From positions 8,486,001 to 8,550,000 of the forward strand of contig NC_059555.1 in the NCBI RefSeq assembly GCF_905220415.1: a stretch of DNA of 64,000 bases, in the 5' to 3' direction. Positions 1 to 13,345 of the stretch are shown piece by piece. Position numbers and translations under genes: made by a program. This stretch comes from Colias croceus. Taxonomy: Eukaryota > Arthropoda > Insecta > Lepidoptera > Pieridae. How positions within the stretch are numbered: position 1 is the first letter of the stretch; each line of letters opens with the position of its first letter. The notes under the pieces were generated by a model, which was not told the origin of the DNA, did not search any database, and worked only from the letters and a program-made list of their open reading frames with translations.

Positions 1-202
1 CCAAATTTCCACCTTGGTGAGAAAAATTGACATTTCTAATGAAAATGAACAAAAAATTAAATGATTTTATTAAATACTGTAAAATAGTCTATAATTCTTC
101 CATTTACTGTATCACAAAATTCTTCATAGATTTTTAGATATTCGTACTACACCAATAACATCACCCTGTATTTATAAACAATTGCAAAATATGACACATA
201 CA

Positions 203-427
203 TAGGCCGGGAGATACTGACACAAAATTTCGGGTCATTTGTAACAGAATGGCGGTTCTACAGAGGTCTTATTACGCAATGACAAAAAGAAAAATGATGG
301 TCAGAACGCTGGTACCGGCGGACTAGTCGCGTGGGCGTAAGTCACACTCGTCGGATAAGTAAGACCCCACTAGACCGCCATCCTGTTACAAATGACCCGA
401 AATTTTGTGTCAGTATCTCCCGGCCTA
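203..427. mobile_element. MITE with long terminal inverted repeats
   Basis: The two ends are inverted copies of each other: 203-256 pairs with 374-427 with a single mismatch, and similarity continues more loosely to about 270 and 355. The termini read TAGGCCGGGAGATACTGACA inwards. The short non-coding centre has no ORF. This is the usual structure of a non-autonomous cut-and-paste DNA transposon. No clear target-site duplication is visible and the superfamily cannot be assigned. A 77-codon ORF crossing the right arm is a by-product of the repeat. Confidence 0.75.
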
Positions 428-3400
428 ACATGTGCAATGTGTAAATGTGTTGACGTTCCAGCTCTTCTTAATATATCAATATAATAAATCAGATAACAAA
501 AGATCAACATCTTCTGGTCTCCACACCTTTTACCAAACGCAATAGAAACTTGCAAAATCAGAGGTAGATCACCTGCCGCATCCCTTCGATTCGTAAAGGG
601 CATTGTTTACACCACACACCAAGCGGTTACAATATCCATGACTCAACCATTGTTCAAACCGGATACTGACTCAGTATAATTAGTTCTGTGCTTGAAAAAT
701 CGCTACCAATTATGTCGTCTCTAACGTGGTTCAGATTTTCAAGGTCACAGCTGCTGATTAATGGCTAAGTACTAAGACAATGTTTCTAATTTGTCAGATG
801 CGAACAAAAAATCTATTCACTTCAAAGTTAGATAAGTATTTAAGATTTTGAGACGGAGTTATTTTTGCCATTTTTTTTAAAATGTGTCGTAAAAAGTTTA
901 GAGAACATGAGCAGATTTTTTGTTTTCAAGGCTTACTATGGTTTTTTCGTAAAACATTACAGACTTCTTATTCATACATAAAGTTTTTGTAATACATCAA
1001 TAATAAGCATCCAAAATATATTTCGAGATTTACCTTAGAAGATATTTCGACAAGGTTTCACGATTTTGTTCAAACATTCTTTATTTATTAACGGTTAAAC
1101 GTGACTCTCGGTTTTCCCGACGTGATGTCATAAAAAGCGAAACACTTTTTGATCTTATACCCAAAACATTGTATGATTGCAATTTTGCGGGAAATACCAA
1201 AATTCTTAAAGAATAATTCGAAGCGAGCATGCAAGAACTTTATAATGACTAACGAAACAGTAACCATTCTGTGCAATATACAAATTTTCTTATTTGTATA
1301 AGTCAAAATAACTTTTTCACAATACAAAACGTTGTGCATCCCATGAAATCATCATGCAAATATAAACATTCATCTCTCATAAATTCTTCGAACTGACACT
1401 CGAGACACAGCAATTTCCGGTGTACGCTATCAGATAAACAAAATGCAATTTGCAATACATACTAAGTGATTGTTGGCAGTCATTTAACTAAGTGGACAAT
1501 CTGTAATAGCATGGCCGAATATTTTTCTACACATTCAATTCTGGGACAGTGATTCACTAATCCTAATTTAGTAGTACAGGACAGTGGCAATATCCATATA
1601 CGAATACGAAGTTCTTATATCATCATAAAAAGGAGATCAAACATAATAAAAAAAACAATCCATCTAAGAATCGATATTTGTACAGAAGATCCAGGGACAA
1701 TACCAAAACTTCCTAGAATTTCTAAAACGAAAAAGCATCTCAAAGATAACATTGGAGCTACTATTATGAAGCAATAAATGTTTGTAATGAAAAAAGGTGT
1801 GAAGAATGATGAATCCGGTGAAAATTAAAAATAAGCGAGACGTCACGTAATTAAACACGCTGGACCAAATTGTAAACACGGTGTGAACAACCGGACGAGG
1901 CGATCTGATATAAATAGATATCATAGGGTTACCATGTTCTATTTTAAAAGATGAAATTACTACAAGTAAAAAGGAATTTATGCAGAAATTCAAACAGCAT
2001 AACGAAGAAAATATTTGCTTGTCACATATTTCTCATAGATTGGAGATTTGTGTTTAGAGAAGACCTATCAACATAATCTTTTATACGTTTTTATTTACTT
2101 CAGCTAACCAAAATTGATCATACCTGCTCAACTCTGATTTGCATCTATGTTCCAAAAGATTCAAAAACACAAAATTCACAAGAGCTCCTAAAATATCTAG
2201 GCGCCATATCGAATGCCTGTTTCCAATCGAATTTAAAAGGAATCCTAACCAGCTTGAACTACAAATCACAAGACAAACATACCATCTTTCAACGCCAGTA
2301 ACCATACACGATATAGTACCTAAAGATCTAATGGATTCGAGCGTTTGATCTTAAGCGCTGAATCCATTGGATATAAAAACAAATCTACCAACGGGATCTG
2401 CACTCCGAGATCAAGGAGATAATTCTACAAATTATCCTTACAAGCTTCGCATTGTTTCCACTTTATAATTAACACAGCTTAATTTAGAAATTCTCCAGTG
2501 CCAATTAGAATTCCTTGGAATATGTACGTTCACATGCACAATAACAAATGCCTTTTAGCAAAAAACCAACACGTGATGACACAGCTATTTTGCTTTTTGT
2601 GATATCTTTATTATTAAGTTTATTATAAGATAATATCTGTTTAAAATTGCATTCTTAGTGAAATATGTAGAAAATTAGAGATAAATAAATAAAATATTTG
2701 ACTTTGAAACATAGATTTCATAAACATGTATTTCTTATCTACCAATCCGACTAAACTTGCGTCGTCAAATCAAGCAGAAGTAATTCAAGACCTTACTAAG
2801 ATTGGCATAAAAGTTTCTGATCTGATTTATATAATCACGATCAAGAACAGATGGCAGGAGATAAAAGCAATGACTAAAAATATCGGAATAAAGTTCACAT
2901 GCTTTAAATTGAAACTTGATAAGATATGAAAGATAACAACAGACGCTCTGCAGACGTTTATTACGATTTATTTTACAATCAATTATATCGTACACGCATT
3001 GCTCACGTCTGTTTGTCCTGAATTTACGATGACACATGTCATAATGAGTTTTCCTCGTCCTATTTATATAGGAAATTGTCACAGACAGACAACAGCAATG
3101 GAAATTAAAACTACAGCTGCATTTGAATGTTTGAATTATAAATATTTCCCAGTATTTTACACAATCGATAACCGGTATCTATTTTTACAAGCATGTGTCC
3201 CACTTTCTTCGCGTCAGCTACTGACTAGGGCTGCTGCCTTTGGTAATAAATCTTTATTACAGTAACAATCTTCGCCTTGTGTAGTTGTGTGTCCCTAATT
3301 TGGCTTTGTTACGTTATTTGAATATTGATGCCAAATATTTGCTTCGATTTTGAAGGTGCTAATTTATCATTTGTCCTATTTGTACGCATCGATGGATTTC

Positions 3401-6400
3401 CAGGATAATTTCCCAAATCCTATTGACAACTTTATTCTTATCTATCATAAATAAAAACCGTACAATGGTATTCAGAACCAAAGCTTTCACATTTCCTAAT
3501 GGAAATTCCTAGAATCTGAAGCCGATAATAAATTGAAGTGACAAATGACTATTCAGAGCGAGCTTATAAAAAGAAAAAGTAAAGATTCGTCCAATAAAAA
3601 CATAAGATTTGTATGTAGACGAAAAGAAAATACATACGTATTTATAATTATTCTGAAAACATTAATTCTAAAATTGAAGGTGAAGATTGAACAAAAATAA
3701 GACTATTAAACTGAAGGTGTAAACCATTTGGTGGCGGATAACATATGTTTTCGTAACATAAGTCTGATTCTCTTGAGAAAACTTGCCAACCCCGTAACAT
3801 AAATTATACACCGAGTATCGCAGGTGGTAACAGTACTAATTGCAAGAATCAGAGCCGCCTGCGTCGTTCCCAGCCACTCGATACTATTGCAATAAACATC
3901 TCTCACATTACACTGTATGATGTTGTTCGAATATACATACTTCTGCTACTTGTAATGCAGTTATGTCGAAAAGATCTTATTACACTAAATAGAAATATTT
4001 TAGAGCCGATTTTGACAGAAATAACCTGGGGGTTCTGCGTTCTGATCGTAAATTAACCTCAGTTTACTAATACGACATGCAGGGTCGTAAATTAACATAT
4101 CAAAATTTACGATATCTATCAGAAATCTTATCAAACAACAAGTAAGTTATTTAGTTAGGAAAAACCTGCAAAACATGTCAAAAACATGAACGAATCGTTA
4201 TCTTTTTATGAAACGCAATTACATCGGACGAGGTCCCTCTGACATTGAAATGAAGTTTATCGATCATAATTCATATCCAGTGAGTAATCGACCTGCCCGA
4301 CCTCCAAAGTATAAATACATCGTAACATATACATACTTACATATATCTACTGTATATGTACGTTCTTGTTTCTACTATGCTCTTATCAGATGACTTTCAG
4401 CGCCCGTCGCCGGATAGAGGCGATTTGTAATCATTTGCACTTGATTCAATGGTTTTTTGTTGTAAACTTAAGAGATATTAAACCTTGGTACAACTAGACT
4501 TTGCAAATAAGATACATTCATCGCTCACAGTAACTTCTATTCAGTTTATTTCTATATCGACGTGTGACAAATAAAACAAATCACCTTAGTAGATTCGATC
4601 GGAAGAGAATTATAAATTCGTACACGTGCGTCGAATAATTTCACTCAACGCAAAAACTAAATTGGCGATCACGGTATTAGACTCCGTCATCAATAATTCA
4701 TTCGAACCTCTCATAACTATACACTGCCGTTGTATATCAAGAGATTGTTGTCAAGCCACGCTTCCGCAAAAGGCAGGAATTTAAATGGATATTCTAGGAA
4801 AATACAATCGCAAACATAGACATAGGCGAACACAGTTTACCATTACACCTGCGATTTCATTTATCCCTCGTCAGCATTTATGACATTTAATCTTTACAAG
4901 TATTACTTGTGAAAAGATAAACGTTCGCTAGAAAGTGTACGAGTTGGAACCTTGTATTATTTTTACACTGATTACTTTTATCCCCTGAAGCCCGTGAAGT
5001 CCGACTGACAGGCGTTTCAATTAGTGTCACACTGAAACTGTTGTCTGTGCATTTCCAAGTTATTTCGAAGCTTATAAATGTAGGTATCTATTTATTTAAA
5101 AGCATGTATATTTTCATTTACTCGGTACCAGAAGAAGTTCATCTGGCAGGGTCTAGAAAAAAATCATCACGCTGGCATCTTTTAGGAACATTACCTACTC
5201 CATTATCTCAAAATCTCATCAAGCAGCAAATAACCATGATGCAACTAAAACAATTTCTTCAACACCCACACCTGCCATTTCCGACTTTCACGAAGAAACC
5301 GCTTAAATTGGAATCGACCAAGGCATTTTAATGGGCATTGTAAAACACGACACTTTCAAGCAAACGCAGTTTAAGTAAGAGAACAGTCTACAATTGTTTC
5401 CAACGAATAATATCCAAGATGAAATAATCTTAAACTTAGTAAAAGAGTTCAGGAAACGAAATTTCCAATTATACATGGAAAGCGAACAGATCACATTAAC
5501 ATCATTGCATGAGTAAGCGTGCGGTCGACGACACCTAGCAACTATGTGCATATTAATTAAAATATACATAATAATGATGCAAACGATTGTGCGCTGACGC
5601 CGGAGTGATCGATCATCTTGACTCGTCAGCAGTTGGAACATTTTATTTATGATCCTTGAAAAATACATATTTCTATTGAGAGTACCACAATTATTTACCT
5701 TTACATTTTACAATTCTGGCCTTTTATCGTTGTATAAATGAAATTGAATACTGAAACGTTTGTTATTGAAGTCTGTTGCTACCCGACCCGAGGACAGTCT
5801 AAACTCTAAACAATCGTATAATTTACTTTTAAACGCATGTAAATAAAATGTTTCTCGCCTGCACGAGCAATACCGTTACCGACCCCAAAACGAAATACAT
5901 ACTATTTAATTTGAAACGGCGTCATTTTCAGGATGTACAGTAAGCACGCAAATGAGCTCGCCAAAACGGCGTTTTGTTCCAAATTCTTTAATCTATACAA
6001 ATTTATGAACCGCTAACTGTACAGGAAAGTCAGGAAACCAAGCATCGAATAACAAATGCTTCAAAGTTCAAAATTATTATCATGAACCGCTTATAAAAAT
6101 TAAACTCGTGTGATAAATATGCAATGAATGCATAACAAGCATAACCCACTGTATTTCATTTGTTTTGTGTCGTACTTATCAGAATAATTAAATATTTTTT
6201 AAAACATAATATGAATTAACTTCATAATTGACTTACGTATATCCATAAGAGACTGCTGGGATAAAATACTTATAAATTTTAAAACCTTGTGTCAAGTCCC
6301 GTTAATAACATCGATATGATACATTATATTTTGGTCTGGATCAGCTTTTGTTCGACCAATCACGACGTCTCACTACCGTTGCTCTACTGCAATATGATAC

Positions 6401-9091
6401 ACTTTCAAAGTCTCAAATAACACTCGTCTGACATCTTTAACATTATACCTACATCGGTTAAAGCATTTTGAAACTTAAATTTAAACGTACGTACGATGTC
6501 ATAATAATGCCCTTGCCAATTTTTGTGACTACATGAATCAATAAAAGCACTATCAATTTTAATATTTCGTCCACAATGAAGAGTGAATACAACTAGCATA
6601 TGTGCAGAGACCATAATACATCTGCTCGTTACTTCTCGGAACAGTGCACTTGTGTCCGACTGCGCAGCAAAATAAATACAATCAACACTTTCCCATACTT
6701 TGAGTACACCCGGCTCGAATCGCGAGTTCATTAGAAAGCGAGTTGTATTCTAATGGCATAAAGGCGAAGTTCGAACGTGGACGATTAAAGTTACGCCATT
6801 TTGTAATCGCGCGCGATGCGTCACAGAATGGCGGAACAGGTCATCGTGCTAAGCTACGTCGCATAGTATAGCGACTTTGTTGATCCCGTCTATACGCGGT
6901 ATGTATGTAGATGTTTTTACTCTGTTGCCAGCGCGTCGAAGGTCACTCACTCTACGCGATAGATAGCTATACATATACATATTTGAGGAGCGTTGTTGAA
7001 GTCTGGTTTAATTTCGTAATTCTCGCGACGATGTGTTTCTCGATTTGTACAATATTTATGTTAGGGTGTTTATTTTGCGTTCTACTTCTTTTTATGTGGA
7101 TTATTCGAACTTTCCTTGATTTCGTTCGTTTCTATTTATGTCAGTGTTACTTGTTGGGATGTTTAAAACGTAATACCTAGCTGTTGTTATTTAGAATGCT
7201 TTGCTAGTTCATTGTTAATATGTTACAGTACTTTTTATGCAACTAAGATGCAGTTTCAATAAAATGAAGCAAATGTGCAGGCTGCGAGTTAAATTTTAGA
7301 AAGCACCTTTTAAACGAAAATGTATTAAGAGTTTAACAGGAAACGTGCAGGAAACATTAAAAGGCAACTCTATAAAAACCGAGAACACGAACTGGCTACA
7401 TCGAGGAAACCGAAAGAAAATAGTAAAGAAACAAGAATAAGAAGTTAGTAATATAGTACTTGGAGAGTTACTAGCGAGGCCCGTGTTATCGATTGGATAC
7501 GCTTTCTAGTGTTTTGGCTTTTACGTCTAGAACATAGCTATTCTGTGGCTATTTTATATTTTTATGACTGATTTCAGATTGAAGGTTTTATGCTTGGCCT
7601 TTGATGAACTTGATATAGATGTGAATGAGTCATGGAGTCTGCTTTTATTAACAACAATAGAATATAATATATATTTTAACATTGTTTTGGCCGCAAACCT
7701 TTTATTTAAACACTTTTGCTAGATTTTCTTCTAATGGTTCATGATCGTTGGCATTTCTAAGGTTAAAACCAGTAACTAGATTGCATCCTGCTGCGCAATA
7801 ACACGAATTATCACACTAAAGAATAAGTCTAAAAAACTTTACATAACACGAATGTAACCTTGGCTCATCATTGAAGATAAACAATTCGTTTTATATTACG
7901 AACTATTCTGTTTTTCGATGAGATTTTATGACTACTATAATCTTACTTTTGTTAATTATACCAAATTTAGAATTATTAGATTAAGATAACTTGTAAGTCA
8001 ATATTGAGTACTTAAGTATAATAATTTTTGGTAAGCTGGTTTTATCTCCGTTGGTACTAAATGTTATAAATTTTAAAATGGGCTTAGATGGCAGTATTAA
8101 ATAATTTAGTCATATAGAGAACAACGACCTGCCAAACAATAAAAGAGGCGTTTTAATTTCCTCATATTCCGTCAATTTGGCAGACACACAGCATCCCTAA
8201 ATCTGGGTTAACGCGAACAAAACTTGAATAGGATAGTTTTAAATGTTCCGCAAAACGGGTCAATTGCTGTTTACTGCGGGGAAAATAGGCAGCTTTTGGC
8301 ATAAACATGACGTATATCCGGGCATAATTTAACTGTTTTCTATTGTCACATGAAAATATGAAATGTAAGAATTCATATGTAGACCATATGAATCGGGATG
8401 TATATTGTTGTGCAGTAAAACGACATGTATAAAAAAGCTAAGTCATAAAATAAATAAATTTCAATCTACCTTATGTTTAAAAAGGAAAAATTAGATTTTG
8501 CATATTTGGTGTGTATGTTCGTAAAGTTTTCGAGTTCAAAAAAAAAAATAACAACTGATTTTGAAAATTCTTTCGAAAGTTACAATTAATACCAAACTAC
8601 CAACTACCAAAGAAAGTTGAAAGTTATATTGTTATTTGTTATATTTTTCCTCTAGGCGTTTGGCTAGATAATAAAATACATACAATATGAAACAACCATA
8701 GTTAGTACAAGAGGAAACCTCGCAGCCTTCAATTACGACAGACATAAGGATACGTGTTAGTCCATAGGTCGTCTATTATCTAGAGGTAACTCAAAGTACC
8801 TACCCACAAATTCTACAAATTATAGCTTGTGTTTTTCGTTGTTAGTGGTCTTTGTTTACGAAGTTGTTAAAGGTAAGAAATAAATGGTAAAAAAGCGGGA
8901 AATAGGTTTTTAAAATCCTCAATAAAAAATCTTCTAACATTTTTATTGACTTTATCAGCTTTATCCTAGTTTGTTTAACTTGTTATTACATTAGGCAAAA
9001 TATGAAATGTTCATCATCCTAATTAATTAGACACAACCATAATTTAAAAAACGGAATAACATCACAAATGAGACTAGTTTTGTTCTGATAA
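428..9091. other. Gene-free AT-rich intergenic DNA
   Basis: No gene could be recognised. Open frames are under 125 codons, lack domain signatures and often overlap on both strands. The longest are about 121 codons at 5303-5668 (minus), 108 at 6405-6731 (minus) and 96 at 5041-5331 (plus, proline/lysine-rich). A short GC-rich patch near 6780-6900 contains an imperfect inverted pair (CGCCATTTTGT and ACAGAATGGCG) and could be an unassigned promoter. Long introns or regulatory DNA of genes outside the window cannot be excluded. Confidence 0.5.
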
Positions 9092-9269
9092 TCTATATCT
9101 ATATATTATAAAGCTGAAGAGTTTGTTTGTTTGAACGCGCTAATCACGGGAACTACTGGTCCGATTTGAAAAATTATTTCGGTGTTAGATAGCCTATTTA
9201 TCCAAGAAGGTTAGGCTTAAAACCAACAGGAGCTAAGCACTGCGGGTAAAACCGCGGAGTATCGCTAGT
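9092..9269 (+). repeat. Lepidopteran interspersed repeat, family X copy 1
   Basis: Starts near CTATATATTATAAAGCTGAAG and contains the family blocks GAGTTTGTTTGTTTGAACGC, AACTACTGGTCCGATTTG and GGTGTTAGATAGCC, ending at ATCGCTAGT. It is non-coding and resembles the 3' ends of short interspersed or non-LTR elements common in Lepidoptera. The class is not certain. It abuts a second copy in direct orientation. Confidence 0.7.
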
Positions 9270-9464
9270 CTATACTAATATTATAAAGCTGAAGAGTTTG
9301 TTTGTTTGTTTGAACGCACTTATCTCGGGAACTACTGGTCCGATTTGAAAAATTCTTTCGGTGTTAGATAGCCCATTTATCGAGGAAGGTTATAGGCTAT
9401 ATTTCATCACGCTACGGGCAACAGGAGTGGAGCCACGGGGGTGAAACCGCGCGGAGCAGCTAGT
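9270..9464 (+). repeat. Lepidopteran interspersed repeat, family X copy 2
   Basis: Directly follows copy 1 in the same orientation, beginning CTATACTAATATTATAAAG and ending GGAGCAGCTAGT. It is slightly longer because GTTT is repeated an extra time. The head-to-tail pair could have arisen by insertion of one copy next to another or by local duplication. Confidence 0.7.
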
Positions 9465-10784
9465 TCGTAATATCCAGACAAGTAGGAAAAGGCATTGCAA
9501 GACCACACATGTAGTTGGCAAGTGGCCATGCTCAACATATTATACTGGATTTTTACTAATTTTAGGGCCAATGCCCAATACTCAACAAAGTACTTCAAAT
9601 ATTCCTTTCTAAATTCCATTACAAACGTAAGAAATAAATATTTAATTTTTACTCTACAAATATAAAAATTATGGAAGATTTGTACCTACTGCTACTCTCT
9701 GATTTTATTTTTGTTATACGCCACAAAGATTCAGAATTACATCGTAATCCTAAAAATATTCGTTAAAGATCACTTCATTTACTTCATTAAAATATATATA
9801 CATAGTTATGTATACATGTATGTAGGTATCTATCTTATTTCATTGACTCGACAACGATAACATTACATTGTTTTACACGTGCCGTTTATGCACGCTGAAT
9901 TAATTGCAAATTCGTAATTAATTATACCTATCTTGACAGAAAACTTGATCCATACATCTTTATTCATTGCAAAACAATTTGTTTTTTACTATTTTTATTT
10001 TGAACTTGACAATTTGAAAGAATAAAGACTTCAAGTTGGATGAGTTTGTATTAGGGAATCAATGAAGCAATTTTATGCCCCATTTCAATGTTGCATGCAA
10101 ACAGGAAAATTTGTTAACGTCTAGTTTGTTTACGCGTGGAAGTACGAGAACGTAATTATTAATTATTATTAGATACGTATTTTACTAATTATGTACTCTT
10201 TAATGACGAGTTTCTAAAACATTTTCATAGTGAATATTAACTCAAGCAATATTTTTGTTAAACTCTACGACCATATAACCTGTCTTTCTTACACGATTCC
10301 TACGATATTAACATTAAAAAATCAAACCATTCCCTATACAAATACACAATCTCCTACTGTATTTATTGACCAAACAATCGAGTGTCGTAGTGTGTGTGGG
10401 CGTATCTTATCATCACACACACACAACAGTGACGCACCACTTTCATATTAACGTGCTCAAATATTTTACATGACATTCGTCAATTTTCTATATTATTTTT
10501 GTAGGTATATTAACTTCATTGATGAGAATAAATAGTAGGCGACACGGATATGGACGGTTATTTAGTACTAATCAATTCGTAATTAAGTAAATTAGTGGAT
10601 GCATTATACAATTATGAAGTATAATGTGTAGTGTTCATTGTAAATTGGAGGAAAACAATAACAAACAAAACATTGATTATGTTTCCTAATACATTTATGA
10701 TGATTCCTGAAAGTATGTCTCGTAAATACATTATAGTATTATGTATTTAAGTAGTGTGGAAACTTCTAATTACATGACATTATT
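9465..10784. other. Gene-free AT-rich stretch
   Basis: Nothing recognisable apart from short AT-rich low-complexity runs (around 9790-9830) and a short CA repeat near 10414-10425. The 73-codon frame at 10230-10451 has no domain features and low-complexity composition. Confidence 0.5.
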
Positions 10785-10793
10785 GGACATTAC

Positions 10794-10832
10794 CACACCC
10801 CGGACACTCCATACAAAATTATAGTTTTGACA
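10794..10832 (+). repeat. Partial copy of the 58.5-kb foldback repeat
   Basis: CACACCCCGGACACTCCATA followed by CAAAATTATAGTTTTGAC matches one arm of the foldback element at 58499-58696 with about one difference. It lies immediately downstream (on the minus strand) of the broken THAP exon and may mark where that paralog was interrupted. Confidence 0.65.
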
Positions 10833-10900
10833 GTCACACTGTAGAGACTGCAAATGTGTGTGTAAACTCTTTATGGTTGGCACATTTGTGACTAGCGTAA

Positions 10901-10958
10901 AAAAAAATTCGCGTTTTTCTGATGAAATACATCCGTAAACAGCACAATATCTAACCAT
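10901..10958 (-). pseudogene. Broken THAP-domain first exon
   Basis: Read on the minus strand from the ATG at 10958, the frame starts MVRYCAVYGCISSEKREFFF. This is the N-terminal half of a THAP zinc finger (C-x4-C, positions 5 and 10) and closely matches exon 1 of the THAP gene at 57087 (MVRSCAVYGC). After about 20 residues the similarity stops: there is no clear splice donor, and the frame runs into a repeat fragment. The upstream DNA to about 11125 also matches the promoter and 5' leader of the 57-kb gene (shared CACGATCA, TTGACAACATTA and TTTTCGT blocks). This points to a DNA-level duplication including the promoter rather than a retrocopy. No second exon was found downstream. Confidence 0.7.
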
Positions 10959-11125
10959 TTTCTACGAAAAACGATAATCACAAATCCAAAATAATAAATG
11001 TTGTCAATCTTCGTTGCGTTTCGTCTAAAGACGTCGTTGGTATCGTCCTTGCGGGGAAATGGGTACCATAACATGTCTGATCGTGCGGGGTGAGGTAAGT
11101 GTTTAATTTTGGCGGGAGGCGGAGA
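10959..11125 (-). promoter_or_regulatory. Duplicated THAP-gene promoter and leader
   Basis: On the minus strand this segment runs colinear with 56890-57086 upstream of the THAP gene at 57 kb. A CTCCC-rich block comes first, then TTAAACAC, a C-rich block, CACGATCA, GCAAGGA, TTGACAAC and an AT-rich leader ending just before the ATG. The initiator TCAGTT of the 57-kb gene is not preserved here, so this copy may be inactive. Confidence 0.55.
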
Positions 11126-12300
11126 GTGTCCGTTCTGTAGCGTTTAGCTACTATTATGTATTCTGTGACATTACCTTAAATAAATTTAGCGTGCCTACTA
11201 TGTCCATTATCCAGGAAATACTAATATCTGTCAGTACTCAGTCCAAATATTTTCATGAGGAGGCTAATACATATTATGCAGCTATAATTATTGTAGAATT
11301 GTATTTGTTAAACTTATAAAAGTTTATTCGACATGTGAACAGCTCATTTCTATATTATAAATCTATTCTCGACTAATATCAGTATTAGATATTTTGATTT
11401 TACTGTGGTGCTAAATAAACTTTCTTTATGTCTAAAAATCCCAACATGAGTATTTCGAATGACAAAAACTACGTGGACAAATACAAGCACGTGGCTGCAC
11501 CCACACATAGCGACCTTGACTCGATCTGTCACTTGTCCTCTTTTATTTTGAGATCTGCCTCCTGTGGGAATTATTCTTGCATCGAGCCGAAATAAATAGT
11601 TTTCTGTTGCTGATTTTTCAGTTAAAACTGTGAGTGACAGATTTGTTTCGTGTGATTTATTGAGAAATTTATAAACCAGCCTACTAGTTTATAAATTTAT
11701 TTATAGAAAATAAAATTACATATTACGTATTAAATATGTAGTTGACCCATATATTTGTTTGGACTTACTTGTATTCAACAATAATATAAAAAAATACATT
11801 ACCTACGTTATTTATTGCTTGTAAGATATTTTAGTTATTTTCATTCTATTTTTATATACGTATACCTTAACGTATACTAAATTTGATAAATATTTAGATT
11901 CATCAGAGATCATTAGATGAGATTTACTCTGTTTATTTTGGACATGAGTCTAATGTGTTTATCTACACAGGCAGTGACGCATGAAACTATCATGAAACTA
12001 TAATTCGCGTAAAATATAAGAAGGTAAAGTTATACAATCAAAGTCAAATTTGGCTATCTCACCTACCTACTCCTTTTTTGTAAGCAAATAACAATAAAGA
12101 TGTCGTACGCAAAAAGAATAACATCCAGATACTTTCGTTATCTTCTAAATTTCGTTTCGTTTTATTAGATAGATAAATAGATAGAGCCTAAATGAATCTT
12201 AAACACTTGTAACCATTACAACACTTGTATGCTGAAATGTCAGCCGAGTCTTGATCATTGAACCCTGAGCTATTCACATACAACGACAGATGTCTTGTAA
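11126..12300. other. Gene-free AT-rich stretch
   Basis: No gene, RNA or repeat could be recognised. The small frame at 11350-11532 has no supporting features. Confidence 0.5.
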
Positions 12301-12505
12301 CACCTAACGACTAGATGATGTTAATCTATATAAATATAAATAACTAAGTCACCAAATGTGTTGCTTAGCGCAAAACTCGAGAACGGCTCGACTAATTCGG
12401 CTAATTCTTTTTTTCATTTGTTTAGGCACAATGAAAGTTCTTAGGGTGAGAAAGGTAGGACAATAGGACAAAAAAACGTCTGGCGAGGCAGCTTTTAATA
12501 TATAA
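12301..12505 (+). repeat. Interspersed repeat fragment
   Basis: Contains TGTGTTGCTTAGCGCAAAAC, GAACGGCTCGACTAATTCGG and a GGCGAGGCAGCTTTTAATAT end, the layout of short lepidopteran interspersed repeats. The phrase about TTGCGCTTAGCAACACATTTAG also occurs, inverted, in the repeat inside the MADF gene intron near 47680, so the two may be related. Non-coding. Confidence 0.5.
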
Positions 12506-13150
12506 TTAATATATAAATAATAAATATCTTATGGAATTAATTAATAAATTGAAATACATAAATTAAAAATAAATGATCTTTCTTCTTTTTTTATTTCTTC
12601 AAATTATTGTATTGACATTTGTCACCGATCTTTTGATAATTACACAAAGTTTGAGTTAAATGAGTGGATCAAAATCATACAGGGGAATCTCAAGCGTGTT
12701 AAAATGCTAATAACACAAGCCTACGTCACAACAGGAAATATCTAATAATTAAAAGATCTCTCATAGTACATATAATTACTTTTAGTAATAAGTGCTATTA
12801 TCATCAAGTGATTAGAAAATTATTAAAAGGCACCGATTGGATAATTATAGATAACATGTCATTAAATATATATCAGAAGTATAGTTCGTTAACCTTGCTA
12901 CGTGCCACATAAACTAAATAATGGATTGGACTTTGTATGTTATTTCCTTTAAAATTTTACTTATATATAACTAATGGAATAGTTTCTAGTGTCCGCACCT
13001 CAATTGATAGACTATATCGTCCAAAGTAGAGAATATATCGTCCAAAAATGCTAACAGTAATAACTTGAATGTTAAAGAAAATTTTTGACCACCTGAAAGC
13101 TTGCACTGGCCAGCAAAGTTTAAGTCTATAGTCTATACACATTATAACCT
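12506..13150. other. Gene-free AT-rich stretch
   Basis: AT-rich DNA with no recognisable gene. The 61-codon minus-strand frame at 12957-13142 has no domain evidence. Confidence 0.5.
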
Positions 13151-13345
13151 ACTAGCTGCGCTCAGCGGTTTCAACCGCGTGGCTCCGCTTCTGTTGGTCT
13201 TAGCGTGATGATATAAAATAGCCTAGCTATAGCCTTCCTCGATAAATGGGCTATTCAACACCGAAATGATTATTCAAATCGGAGTTCTTGCGATTAGTGC
13301 GTTCGAACAAACAAACATACTCTTCAGCATTATAATATGAGTATA
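13151..13345 (-). repeat. Family X interspersed repeat, inverted copy
   Basis: Reverse-complement copy of the family seen at 9.1-9.5, 16.5 and 31.5 kb. It begins ACTAGCTGCGCTCAGCGG and ends CTCTTCAGCATTATAATATG. It is the only copy in this orientation. Confidence 0.7.

Noticed and set aside
5041..5331. 96-codon plus-strand ORF with proline- and lysine-rich stretch
   Set aside because: Somewhat coding-like, but no domain, no splice partner and no conserved motif could be named.
6405..6731. 108-codon minus-strand ORF next to a GC patch
   Set aside because: No recognisable family; length is within chance for a sequence this size.
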